The position numbers and the translations under genes were made by a program. A DNA stretch of 64,000 nt from JAXDBM01 sp963709485 (GTDB lineage Bacteria > Desulfobacterota > Syntrophia > Syntrophales > Fen-1087). Position 1 is the first letter of the stretch, and the number at the start of each line of letters is the position of its first letter. Below the pieces are notes generated by a model that was given only the letters and a program-made list of their open reading frames with translations, did no database searches and was not told the origin of the DNA. Positions 55,421 through 63,282 of this stretch are shown in pieces. Location: positions 372,001 to 436,000 of the forward strand of contig CAVPWE010000007.1 of the NCBI GenBank assembly GCA_963709485.1, written 5' to 3'.

Positions 55421-56401
55421 ATGAGCAGCGATATCCGGAAAAAGAGCCTTTTTGATAAGTTAAAATCGGGCCTGGAAAAAACCAGAAAGCTCCTGCTTAC
55501 GAATGTAGATGACATCATCCTGGGAGAAAAGGTCATTGACCAGCGTCTCTTCGACGAACTGGAGGAAGCGCTGATCATGGCGGATGTCGGCCCTGTCTTT
55601 ACCTATGACCTGATTGAGAAGATGAAGGAGCAGGTGAAACGGAAAGAGCTGGACCGTCCGGAACTTCTGAAAAAGGTTCTGCGGAATCAGATGACGGAAA
55701 TTTTGATGAAAAATGAAAGGCCGCTTGCGATTCCCGTAAAACAATTGTATACAATTATGGTGGTAGGCGTCAACGGTACCGGCAAGACGACAACCATCGG
55801 GAAGATGGCCCATCAGTTCAAGAAAGAGGGAAGGTCGGTACTACTGGCGGCAGCCGACACCTTCCGGGCGGCGGCCATCGAGCAACTGGCCGTGTGGAGC
55901 CAGCGGGTGGACGTGCCGCTCATCAAGCAGCAGATCGATGCGGACCCCGCGGCGGTTGTCTTTGACGCCATTCAGGCGGCGAAAGCGGGGAGGGCCGATC
56001 TCCTCATTGTCGACACGGCGGGGAGGCTTCACACCAAGGTAAACCTGATGGAGGAACTGAAAAAAATAAAACGGGTCATGGACCGGGAAATACCGGGTTC
56101 ACCCCACGAAGTTCTTCTTGTCATTGACGCCACCAATGGTCAGAACGCCATCAATCAGGCGAAGATGTTCAACGAGGACATCGGCGTGTCCGGCATCGTT
56201 CTTACTAAAATGGACGGCACATCGAAGGGCGGTATCGTTGTCCGGATTGCCAGTGAGCTTAATATCCCCATCCGCTACATCGGAATCGGAGAGGCGATCG
56301 AGGACCTGCGGCCGTTCAAGAGCGAAGACTTCGTCAATGCCCTGTTCGGTCAGAATGGCATTGATCGGGACGTGGTGAATTCGGGAACAAGAAAGATGTG
56401 A
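55421..56401 (+). CDS. ftsY: Signal recognition particle receptor FtsY
   Basis: 326 aa, i.e. the NG GTPase domains with only a short N-terminal extension (E. coli FtsY is 497 aa with an acidic A domain). G1 GVNGTGKTTTIGKMA (about 116-130), DTAGRLHTKVNLM, TKMDGTSKGG and the C-terminal GIGEAIEDLRPFKSEDFVNALF are intact. It docks SRP-ribosome complexes on the membrane. Confidence 0.96.
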   Translation: MSSDIRKKSLFDKLKSGLEKTRKLLLTNVDDIILGEKVIDQRLFDELEEALIMADVGPVFTYDLIEKMKEQVKRKELDRPELLKKVLRNQMTEILMKNERPLAIPVKQLYTIMVVGVNGTGKTTTIGKMAHQFKKEGRSVLLAAADTFRAAAIEQLAVWSQRVDVPLIKQQIDADPAAVVFDAIQAAKAGRADLLIVDTAGRLHTKVNLMEELKKIKRVMDREIPGSPHEVLLVIDATNGQNAINQAKMFNEDIGVSGIVLTKMDGTSKGGIVVRIASELNIPIRYIGIGEAIEDLRPFKSEDFVNALFGQNGIDRDVVNSGTRKM

Positions 56402-56482
56402 TGGAGGAGCATAGATCCATAACTCTCGGCCGACCATTGACCGGGTTGATCGCAGATGCACCGGGGTTAGGGACGCTTTGCC

Positions 56483-56894
56483 ATGGATCCTGAAAACGCT
56501 GAAAATTTCTCGGGCCGTAATCATTCCACTACTCCGCCGCAGGTGTTTCACAACGAGGATCTGATCCGGTCCTTCGAGTCAGCAAAGACACTGCCCCAGG
56601 CGGATCTGATCAACAGCATCAATTACCTTCATTTCACGGGCAGCCCGCTTTACATTCTCCTGCAGCATCCCACTTACGGGGAAAAGGTGCTCGTGAAAGC
56701 CTACCCCGAACCCTGCACGGGCAGTCCATTGACCTGCCGGTGGGACGAATCCTATTTCCAATATAAACTGGAATCGCATCAAGTCCTGCACCTCGTGCTC
56801 ATCGACAGCCAGTCCCTGGTGATTACACCCGTCAGCGTCAGGATCGGGAATCGGAAAAAGCATTTCGATTCACCTTCCCGAGAAAGCCTATGTT
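56483..56894 (+). pseudogene. N-terminal part of the PilZ protein, in a different frame (apparent frameshift)
   Basis: About 125 residues from the ATG at 56483 form a plausible YcgR-N-like domain (LIRSFESAKTLPQADLINSI, YILLQHPTYGEKVLVKAY, SQSLVITPVSVRIGNRK). After that the frame turns into composition-poor sequence and ends at 57271. A one-base change at the A5 run at 56855-56859 would join it to the PilZ frame: dropping one A gives a natural RIGNRKSISIHLPEKAYVV into VRRYACRDV. Either a mutation, a sequencing error or, less likely, recoding. Confidence 0.6.
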
Positions 56895-58541
56895 GTGAAC
56901 CAGCGTCAGGTCAGGCGATATGCCTGCCGGGACGTGTCCGCCGAGGTAACACAGAGCGGTGTCGTCTCCAAGGGAAAAATGATAAACTTCAGCCCGACAG
57001 CTTTCTGCGTCAAGGTCGATTCAGAGGAATTCAAGCACAACAGCTGGTTCAATCCCGATGCACCCGCATCCGTTCGTCTTTTTTCAAACGGGCGTGTTAT
57101 TTACGCCGAAATGTGCCGATGCCTCCGCTGGCAAGACGAATATCAGTCAAGGGAGATTGTATTTGCGGCGATAAGCAGCCAGATCAGCCGCTATCCGGCA
57201 AAAAAAATACGAAATCCCCGGAAGAGCATCACACCGCCTCTGACGGCACTTTTCAATCATCCGCTCTTTAAGAAAAGAACACAGCGAGAGATTATAGAAC
57301 TTTCCACTACGGGCTTTTCCATCAGCGATCCGTCGGATGACGATGTGTTGATGCCGGGCCTGATCATTCCCAATCTTTCCGTTCAGCTTGCCGGCATTTC
57401 CATTGCCGAGTGTGTCGTGCAGATCATCTACCGGCGGACGGAAGAGAAAAACATCCGGTACGGCATCGCCATACTGGATATGGACATCAATTCTTACAGT
57501 CGTATCAATCACATTCTCGGTATCAATACGGATCCTCACGTTTCTGTTTCCACTACGGTGGATATGGATGCCCTCTGGGAATTCTTCTTTCAGGCAGGGT
57601 TTATCTATCCAAAGAAGTACAGTGCCTTCCATATGCACCGGGAACATTTTGCGCAGACCTACCGTAAACTCTACCAGGAGAACCCGGGGATTGCGAGGCA
57701 CATCACCTATGAGCAGAATGGAAAGATTTACGGTCATATGTCGATGGTGAGGGCCTACGAAAAGACCTGGCTGATCCAACACCATGCGGCAAGACCGATG
57801 GAAAACCGGCTGCCCGGTTTCTCCGTGCTCAAACAAATGATGCTTTTCCTGCACGGGAGCTATACATTACCCTCTGCCGATCTGGACTATGTGATGTGCT
57901 ACTTTCGGCCGGAAAACAAGTTTCCCGAAAGGGTGTTCGGCGGATTCGCAAGGGATTTGAATAATCCTCAGCAATGTTCACTCGATCAATTTTCATATCT
58001 GACATTTACTGTGCAGGATGATTTGCCGCAACTTTCGGAAGGGTGGTTGTTGAGTGAAACATCGCCCAACCAGATGTGGGAGCTGGATAATTTTTACAGG
58101 CACATCTCCGGCGGGCTTTTCTTGCAGGCACTGCAGGCGCCATTGAGGGCGGGTCAGGAACCTTTAACTGCTGCGGCCAATCGCCAGGGCTTCCTGAGGA
58201 AGTGGTCGCTCCATTCCCTGTCTTATGAGAATCATCTGGTTTGCGTGATGCTTGTCAATCAGTCGGATTTTGGCATCAATCTTTCAGAGATTCTCAACAG
58301 CATCAATGTATTCGTTATCGATGACAGATTCCTTTCCTGGGAGATGTTGTCTCAAGCAGTGTCGCACCTCGCCGTTATCTATGGGTTAAACAAAATACCT
58401 CTGCTGATTTATCCCAGCATGTTTTGCGAGTCTAAAAGTGTTTCGATTGAAAAGCATTATCGGATGTGGATTGTCGATATGCGTTATTCAAATCTGTTTA
58501 TGGAGTATGTGCAAAGAAAATTTCGAATGAAGTATGAATGA
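56895..58541 (+). CDS. PilZ-domain protein with acetyltransferase-like C-terminus
   Basis: 548 aa from a GTG at 56895. A PilZ domain begins at once: VRRYACRDV supplies the arginine motif, and NFSPTA stands where D/NxSxxG is expected, with Ala in place of the last Gly. A second PilZ-like unit (about 115-205) has ELSTTGFSI. The remaining 340 residues (DALWEFFFQAGFIYPKKYSAFH, YGHMSMVRAYEKTWLIQHHAARP) resemble a GNAT-type acyltransferase fold, low confidence. The true protein probably includes the upstream piece at 56483. Between ftsY and an HD-GYP gene. Confidence 0.72.
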   Translation: MNQRQVRRYACRDVSAEVTQSGVVSKGKMINFSPTAFCVKVDSEEFKHNSWFNPDAPASVRLFSNGRVIYAEMCRCLRWQDEYQSREIVFAAISSQISRYPAKKIRNPRKSITPPLTALFNHPLFKKRTQREIIELSTTGFSISDPSDDDVLMPGLIIPNLSVQLAGISIAECVVQIIYRRTEEKNIRYGIAILDMDINSYSRINHILGINTDPHVSVSTTVDMDALWEFFFQAGFIYPKKYSAFHMHREHFAQTYRKLYQENPGIARHITYEQNGKIYGHMSMVRAYEKTWLIQHHAARPMENRLPGFSVLKQMMLFLHGSYTLPSADLDYVMCYFRPENKFPERVFGGFARDLNNPQQCSLDQFSYLTFTVQDDLPQLSEGWLLSETSPNQMWELDNFYRHISGGLFLQALQAPLRAGQEPLTAAANRQGFLRKWSLHSLSYENHLVCVMLVNQSDFGINLSEILNSINVFVIDDRFLSWEMLSQAVSHLAVIYGLNKIPLLIYPSMFCESKSVSIEKHYRMWIVDMRYSNLFMEYVQRKFRMKYE

Positions 58542-58565
58542 TAAAACATAACAGGATCAATTAAG

Positions 58566-60905
58566 ATGGAAGAAATCCCTCTTTATAATAGTCGAATAAT
58601 CAAAACTTATGTCGAATATTTGAAAAAATTCTATCCCACTATCGATGTGGTTCCAATACTCAAAGGTGCCGATATCAGCATGCATCAGTTAGAGGATGGC
58701 GGGCACTGGTTCACTCAGCGACAATGTGATATTTTTCAAGAGATTCTAGCGGAAACAACCGGAAATGCTAACATACCTCTCGAAGTTGGCCGTTATTTAC
58801 CATTTTCTAAAGCCTCTGGATTAGTATCACAATTAGGACTTGGACTTGTTACCCCTCAGGCTGCCTATAAAGTTTTGGGTAGTTTATATATGCACTTTAG
58901 TCGAGCATCAATTATTGAGACGAGGAGAATTTCAAATAGTAAGATTGAGATTGATGCCATTCCGAAAATTGGTGTGTCTGAGAAACTTTACCAATGTGAG
59001 AACAGAGTTGGAACATTTGAGGCAATGGCCAAACTATTTACATCCGAGTATGCTAAAATTGAACATCCTTTATGTCTACATAAAGGTGCAGACTTTTGCA
59101 GATACATCCTTTCTTTTGAGATTACTTCATCAAGCCGTTGGAAGCGTCTGAAAAACTATGCTTTGTTTCTTGTTTTTATTGCGTGTATTGGATTTCTATC
59201 TTTATACAGACCACCATATTGGGATAATATTATACTGATATATATAATATTTGCTTTGGGGTTTACAGCTTATTCTATCAGCATGGAGAAAACAGAACTG
59301 ACCAGAAAACTCAATTTTCAAGGTGATACAGCAAAACAACTTCTTGATCAATTTAATCAGCGCTATGACCAATCCATGCTTATAAAGGAAATCGGCCAAG
59401 CCACTTCAAAGATTCTAAATATTGAAAATCTATTGGTATTCATTATGGAAGCTTTGGAAAAGCGTCTCGATTTTGATCGAGGCATGATCATGTTGGTTAA
59501 TAAGGAAAGGTCTCGTCTGGTCTACAAAGTAGGCTTTGGCTATACTTCGGACAGCATTGCGGAAACACAGAAAATGGAATTTCATTTGGATAAGCCAGAT
59601 TCGAAAGGTGTTGTTGTAGAAACATTCCGGAAGAAGACGCCTTTCCTTATTGATGATATTACTGAATTTGAAAGAAATTTTTCGGAAAGAAGTCGAAATG
59701 TTGCAAGAAAAATGGAAGTTACTTCATTTATTTGTGTTCCCATTGTCTTTGAAGAGGAAGCTTTGGGTGTTCTAATGGTCGATAATCTCCATTCAAAAAG
59801 ACGACTTACAGAATCTGACATGAGCCTCCTCATGGGAATTGCTCCGCAGATAGCCATTAGTATAACCAATGCTACAGCCTTTGAAAGAGTACGTTCCAGC
59901 GAAGAAAGATTCAAAGCGCTCAGTGAAAATGCGCCTGATATTATTTATACGCTGGATAGGCAGGGGATTTTTGCTTATGTAAATCCTGCATGGGAGAGGG
60001 TCCTCGGTCATACAGAATCAGAAGTGCTCGGAAAATCTTATGTTAATTTTATTCACAAAGAAGATATGGAGTTGTTTACTAATAACTTTGATAGAATCAG
60101 GAAAAAACGAGACAAGACGATCAATATGTTTGGCAGGTTGAATCACAAGAATGGTGAAGAACGGCTATTCAGCATGAGTGGCGCACCCAATTTAGATGCA
60201 AATGGACAGGTTATTGGTGTTGTAGGAACATTTAAAGATATCACGGATCTCAAGAGGTCGGAAGCTGAACTTCAGGTCAGTTTTAATAAACTGAAATCCG
60301 CTATGAACAGCACGATCGACGCCATCTCCCTCATTGTCGAATCAAGAGATCCCTACACGGCGGGTCATCAGAAACGCGTTGCCTCGCTGGCAGTTGCAAT
60401 TGCAGAAATAATGAATTTGACCGATGATCAGATTAATAAAATCCACATGGGCAGCCTGATTCATGATATTGGCAAGATACACATTCCGGCTGAGATCCTG
60501 ACAAAGCCCGGCCGCTTGAGTAATATCGAATATGAGATGATGAAAGCGCACCCGGAAATCGGGTACAAGATTCTCAAAGCCGTCGACTTCATTCCACCCA
60601 TTGCGCAGATGGTTTACCAGCATCATGAAAGAATGGATGGTTCAGGCTATCCTCTGGGCATATACGGTGAGGGCATGCTGCTAGAATCGAGAATTATAGC
60701 TGTTGCCGATACTGTTGAAGCCATGGCCAGTCACCGGCCTTATCGGCCAGCCATTGGAATGGAAAAAGCGTTGGAAACGATTGCTGAAAATAAAGGTAAG
60801 CTTTATGATTCCCAAGTTGTTGATGCTTGCCTATTGCTTTTCCGGGAAAAAGGATTCCAATTGCCAGATGACGATCATAGTCCGATAGCTTCCAATGGCT
60901 TATAA
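58566..60905 (+). CDS. Membrane sensor HD-GYP c-di-GMP phosphodiesterase (V4R-like, GAF, PAS)
   Basis: 779 aa. An N-terminal V4R-like sensory domain (about 1-188, with a C170...C178 pair in HPLCLHKGADFC), two membrane helices (about 198-214 and 221-238), a GAF domain (about 280-430), a PAS domain (about 445-570) and an HD-GYP output (about 590-765). Output motifs HDIGKIHIP, HHERMDGSGYPLG and ADTVEAMASHRPYRP are intact, so it should degrade c-di-GMP. The DNA is clearly AT-richer up to about 60.25 kb than in the HD-GYP part. It starts 24 bp after the PilZ gene. Confidence 0.9.
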   Translation: MEEIPLYNSRIIKTYVEYLKKFYPTIDVVPILKGADISMHQLEDGGHWFTQRQCDIFQEILAETTGNANIPLEVGRYLPFSKASGLVSQLGLGLVTPQAAYKVLGSLYMHFSRASIIETRRISNSKIEIDAIPKIGVSEKLYQCENRVGTFEAMAKLFTSEYAKIEHPLCLHKGADFCRYILSFEITSSSRWKRLKNYALFLVFIACIGFLSLYRPPYWDNIILIYIIFALGFTAYSISMEKTELTRKLNFQGDTAKQLLDQFNQRYDQSMLIKEIGQATSKILNIENLLVFIMEALEKRLDFDRGMIMLVNKERSRLVYKVGFGYTSDSIAETQKMEFHLDKPDSKGVVVETFRKKTPFLIDDITEFERNFSERSRNVARKMEVTSFICVPIVFEEEALGVLMVDNLHSKRRLTESDMSLLMGIAPQIAISITNATAFERVRSSEERFKALSENAPDIIYTLDRQGIFAYVNPAWERVLGHTESEVLGKSYVNFIHKEDMELFTNNFDRIRKKRDKTINMFGRLNHKNGEERLFSMSGAPNLDANGQVIGVVGTFKDITDLKRSEAELQVSFNKLKSAMNSTIDAISLIVESRDPYTAGHQKRVASLAVAIAEIMNLTDDQINKIHMGSLIHDIGKIHIPAEILTKPGRLSNIEYEMMKAHPEIGYKILKAVDFIPPIAQMVYQHHERMDGSGYPLGIYGEGMLLESRIIAVADTVEAMASHRPYRPAIGMEKALETIAENKGKLYDSQVVDACLLLFREKGFQLPDDDHSPIASNGL

Positions 60906-60985
60906 AGCCATCAGCAATAGGATTTTTCGATTTTGACCTGATGATGTTTTAGCGATTCATGAGGAAGCCATGCGTGACGCAAAAG

Positions 60986-61816
60986 TCAGATGATGGATGT
61001 AATAAATTCTTCCTTGTTAAGTACTTCGTATGAAGATGGCTTCTCCAAGTTGAGTGCTTCATGCGCAAACTTCATGACCCGATCATAGTCAAAATACATA
61101 TTCATTTTTAAATAGCTTTCGGCATAATATCGTTTTGGCCGGTAATCCTTGAACTGACAATCAGTAGTCAGGATTGGTATTTCATTTTCGCGAACCACCT
61201 TCACAATATCCTGATCATTATACCGGAGCAGCGGTTTGTAAATCGTGTAACCCTCTTTCATCTTTAGCATGGGATAAAAGCGCTGAGTAGTTCTGAAAAA
61301 TCTTTCCTTGATGGTTTTCCCCTGGTACAAAGCTTCTCGATCCGCATAGACACTGCCTAATATGTATTCCAGTGTGTAGCTTACAATGTCCCAGAGCGAC
61401 CAGCCAAGGATGAGTGCGGCGGTATTCCATTCTGTCACCGTGCGAATTAAATATTCAAGAAAATATTCTCTTTTTGCCGCGTGACAGATTTCGCATGGGT
61501 TCGTTCCCTGTTGCAGGGCTACCTGGAAAGCATCTTCATTCTTGTTGATGGGATGCCAGGTTATCTTTATGCCGCGCCCCTTCCAGTACGAATCAAGTTT
61601 TTCAACATCATCCCTCGTGTACACATGCAAAGGGTACATCCCCGCGTGCGTCTCAAAATCAAAACCGAATTCCTCTCTTGCCCGGGTGAAATAATGCAGG
61701 ATTACTGAGGCATCCTTTCCACCCGCGTAGGCGACGTATACATGTTTGTCACGGAATGTTTTCAGGTACTCGTAATTATCACGAATAAACACTTCATAGG
61801 TTAATTCAGTTCTCAC
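60986..61816 (-). CDS. Divergent PP-loop ATPase (TtcA/TilS-like, function unknown)
   Basis: 276 aa. A PP-loop AYAGGKDAS (30-37) replaces the usual SGGKDS, followed by an adenine nucleotide alpha-hydrolase fold. C108 and C111 (PCEICHAAKREY) and C220 (TTDCQFKDY) are at places where TtcA-type tRNA sulfurases have cluster cysteines. The GHHxDD block of TtcA is replaced by LGWSLWD (137-143). It could activate a substrate by adenylation and add sulfur, or be a PAPS-reductase relative. AT-rich like its HD-GYP neighbour. Convergent with that gene. Confidence 0.7.
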   Translation of the reverse strand: MRTELTYEVFIRDNYEYLKTFRDKHVYVAYAGGKDASVILHYFTRAREEFGFDFETHAGMYPLHVYTRDDVEKLDSYWKGRGIKITWHPINKNEDAFQVALQQGTNPCEICHAAKREYFLEYLIRTVTEWNTAALILGWSLWDIVSYTLEYILGSVYADREALYQGKTIKERFFRTTQRFYPMLKMKEGYTIYKPLLRYNDQDIVKVVRENEIPILTTDCQFKDYRPKRYYAESYLKMNMYFDYDRVMKFAHEALNLEKPSSYEVLNKEEFITSII

Positions 61817-61939
61817 ACGTTTATCCTTTCAGAATTCATTTGTTTTTTCTTACCAAATTTAACTCAGAAAAACTATGCATATTTCCGTGGGTACAGAATT
61901 TCATTGCCGAAGCCGGACCCTTGTGTTAGAAGCGGCAGC

Positions 61940-62575
61940 ATGCTGAATGTGGGATTGACAGGCAGCATTGCCTGCGGAAAGTCGACGGTTGCCCGGATGT
62001 TTGTGGAGAAGGGGGCCTTTCACATCGACTTTGACCGCCTGGCGCATCAGGTGGAGGAGCCGGATCAGAGGGCCTGGACCCGGATTGTCGAACGTTTCGG
62101 CACCGGCATCCTCAATCCGGACCGCACGATCAACCGTGCACGGTTGGGGGCCATCGTTTTCGAAAACCGGGAAAAGCGGTCAACGCTGAACGGGATCGTG
62201 CACCCCGAGGTCTTCACGGCATGGCATCGCCGTCTGGACGAAATCAGACAAACCCGGCCCGATGCCATCGTCATGTCGGATGTTCCCCTGTTGATCGAAA
62301 CGGGCATGCAGTCCCTGGTCGATGTGGTCGTGCTCGTCTATGTTTCCCCGGAGGAACAGATTCGGCGCCTGATGGTCAGGGACGGCTGCAGCCGCCGGGA
62401 AGCGGAGGCCCGCCTTAATTCACAGATGTCCATCGATGAGAAGAAACAGTATGCCCATATCGTGATCGACAACCAGGGAACTGTGGAAGCGACACAGAAA
62501 ATCGTCGACCGGGTCTGGCAGGTTCTCTTGGCGAGAGAAAAAAACAGCCGGACGGACGGTCCGGAACCGAGATAA
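61940..62575 (+). CDS. coaE: Dephospho-CoA kinase
   Basis: 211 aa. Last step of CoA synthesis. P-loop GLTGSIACGKSTVARMF at the N-terminus, DFDRLAHQV, the HPEVF block and SDVPLLIETGM are family hallmarks. The ATG at 61940 gives the family start; a TTG 36 bases upstream is in frame. The carbonic anhydrase gene follows after 29 bp. Confidence 0.95.
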   Translation: MLNVGLTGSIACGKSTVARMFVEKGAFHIDFDRLAHQVEEPDQRAWTRIVERFGTGILNPDRTINRARLGAIVFENREKRSTLNGIVHPEVFTAWHRRLDEIRQTRPDAIVMSDVPLLIETGMQSLVDVVVLVYVSPEEQIRRLMVRDGCSRREAEARLNSQMSIDEKKQYAHIVIDNQGTVEATQKIVDRVWQVLLAREKNSRTDGPEPR

Positions 62576-62604
62576 GAATTTAAATACCGTAGGGAGGTCA
62601 AGAA

Positions 62605-63219
62605 ATGATTGAAAAAAATGTGTTGACGGATTTCTCGGCGAAGATATCGGCACCGGTGATCGATCCTTCGGCATACATCCATCCTCTGGCGGCCGTGATC
62701 GGACACGTCTTTATCGGCAAGAACGTCATGGTCTCGCCCACCGCCTGCGTCCGCGGTGATGAGGGGCAGCCCCTGCATGTCGGCAACGATTCCAACGTCC
62801 AGGACGGCGTCGTGATCCACGCCCTGGAAACGGAGATGAACGGGAAGCCGATCGAGAAAAACCTCTGCGAGGTCAACGGGAAAAAATACGCGGTCTACGT
62901 GGGCAACCGGGTCTCGCTGGCCCATCAAGTGCAGATTCACGGTCCCGCCACGGTCCTGGACGACACCTTCGTGGGCATGAAGGTCCTCGTTTTCCGGTCT
63001 TTTGTGGGATCCGGCTGTGTCATCGAGCCCGGCGTCATCCTTATGGGCGTCAAGGTTCCGGACGGCCGCTTCGTTCCGGTCGGCTCGGTGATCAGCACCC
63101 AGGAACAGGCCGACAACCTTCCGAGGATCACGGAGAGCTATCCGATGAAGGACCTGAACAAGGGGGTCGTCCACGTCAACACGCACCTGGCCAAAGGCTA
63201 TCTGGCGGCGAAAGGGTAG
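62605..63219 (+). CDS. Gamma-class carbonic anhydrase, Cam type
   Basis: 204 aa left-handed beta-helix. Interconverts CO2 and bicarbonate. Metal ligands are H72, H107 and H112 (VIHALET, LAHQVQIHG), with R50, D52 and Q66-D67 in place. The acidic loop is present, with E53 and E75 matching the two catalytic glutamates of Methanosarcina thermophila Cam; CamH forms lack these. No signal peptide, so cytosolic, unlike exported Cam. In a syntroph it may serve CO2/bicarbonate supply for carboxylations. GGGAGG lies before the ATG. Confidence 0.92.
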   Translation: MIEKNVLTDFSAKISAPVIDPSAYIHPLAAVIGHVFIGKNVMVSPTACVRGDEGQPLHVGNDSNVQDGVVIHALETEMNGKPIEKNLCEVNGKKYAVYVGNRVSLAHQVQIHGPATVLDDTFVGMKVLVFRSFVGSGCVIEPGVILMGVKVPDGRFVPVGSVISTQEQADNLPRITESYPMKDLNKGVVHVNTHLAKGYLAAKG

Positions 63220-63241
63220 TGCGGGACGACATGCGGGATTG

Positions 63242-63272
63242 AAGAAAGCCGGCTGGAAGCCGGCTTTCTTTT
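63242..63272. terminator. Bidirectional terminator between cam and etfA
   Basis: AAGAAAGCCGGC (63242-63253) and GCCGGCTTTCTT (63259-63270) form a 12-bp perfect stem with a 5-nt loop. A TTTT run lies on the plus strand, and the minus strand also reads into T-rich sequence. It sits between two convergent genes and can serve both. Confidence 0.9.
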
Positions 63273-63282
63273 AGGTGGTTTT

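Noticed and set aside
60896..60921. TGGCTT-ATA-AAGCCA hairpin at the end of the HD-GYP gene followed by a T run
   Set aside because: The stem is only 6 bp, overlaps the stop codon, and the T run begins about 10 bp later, so terminator function is doubtful.
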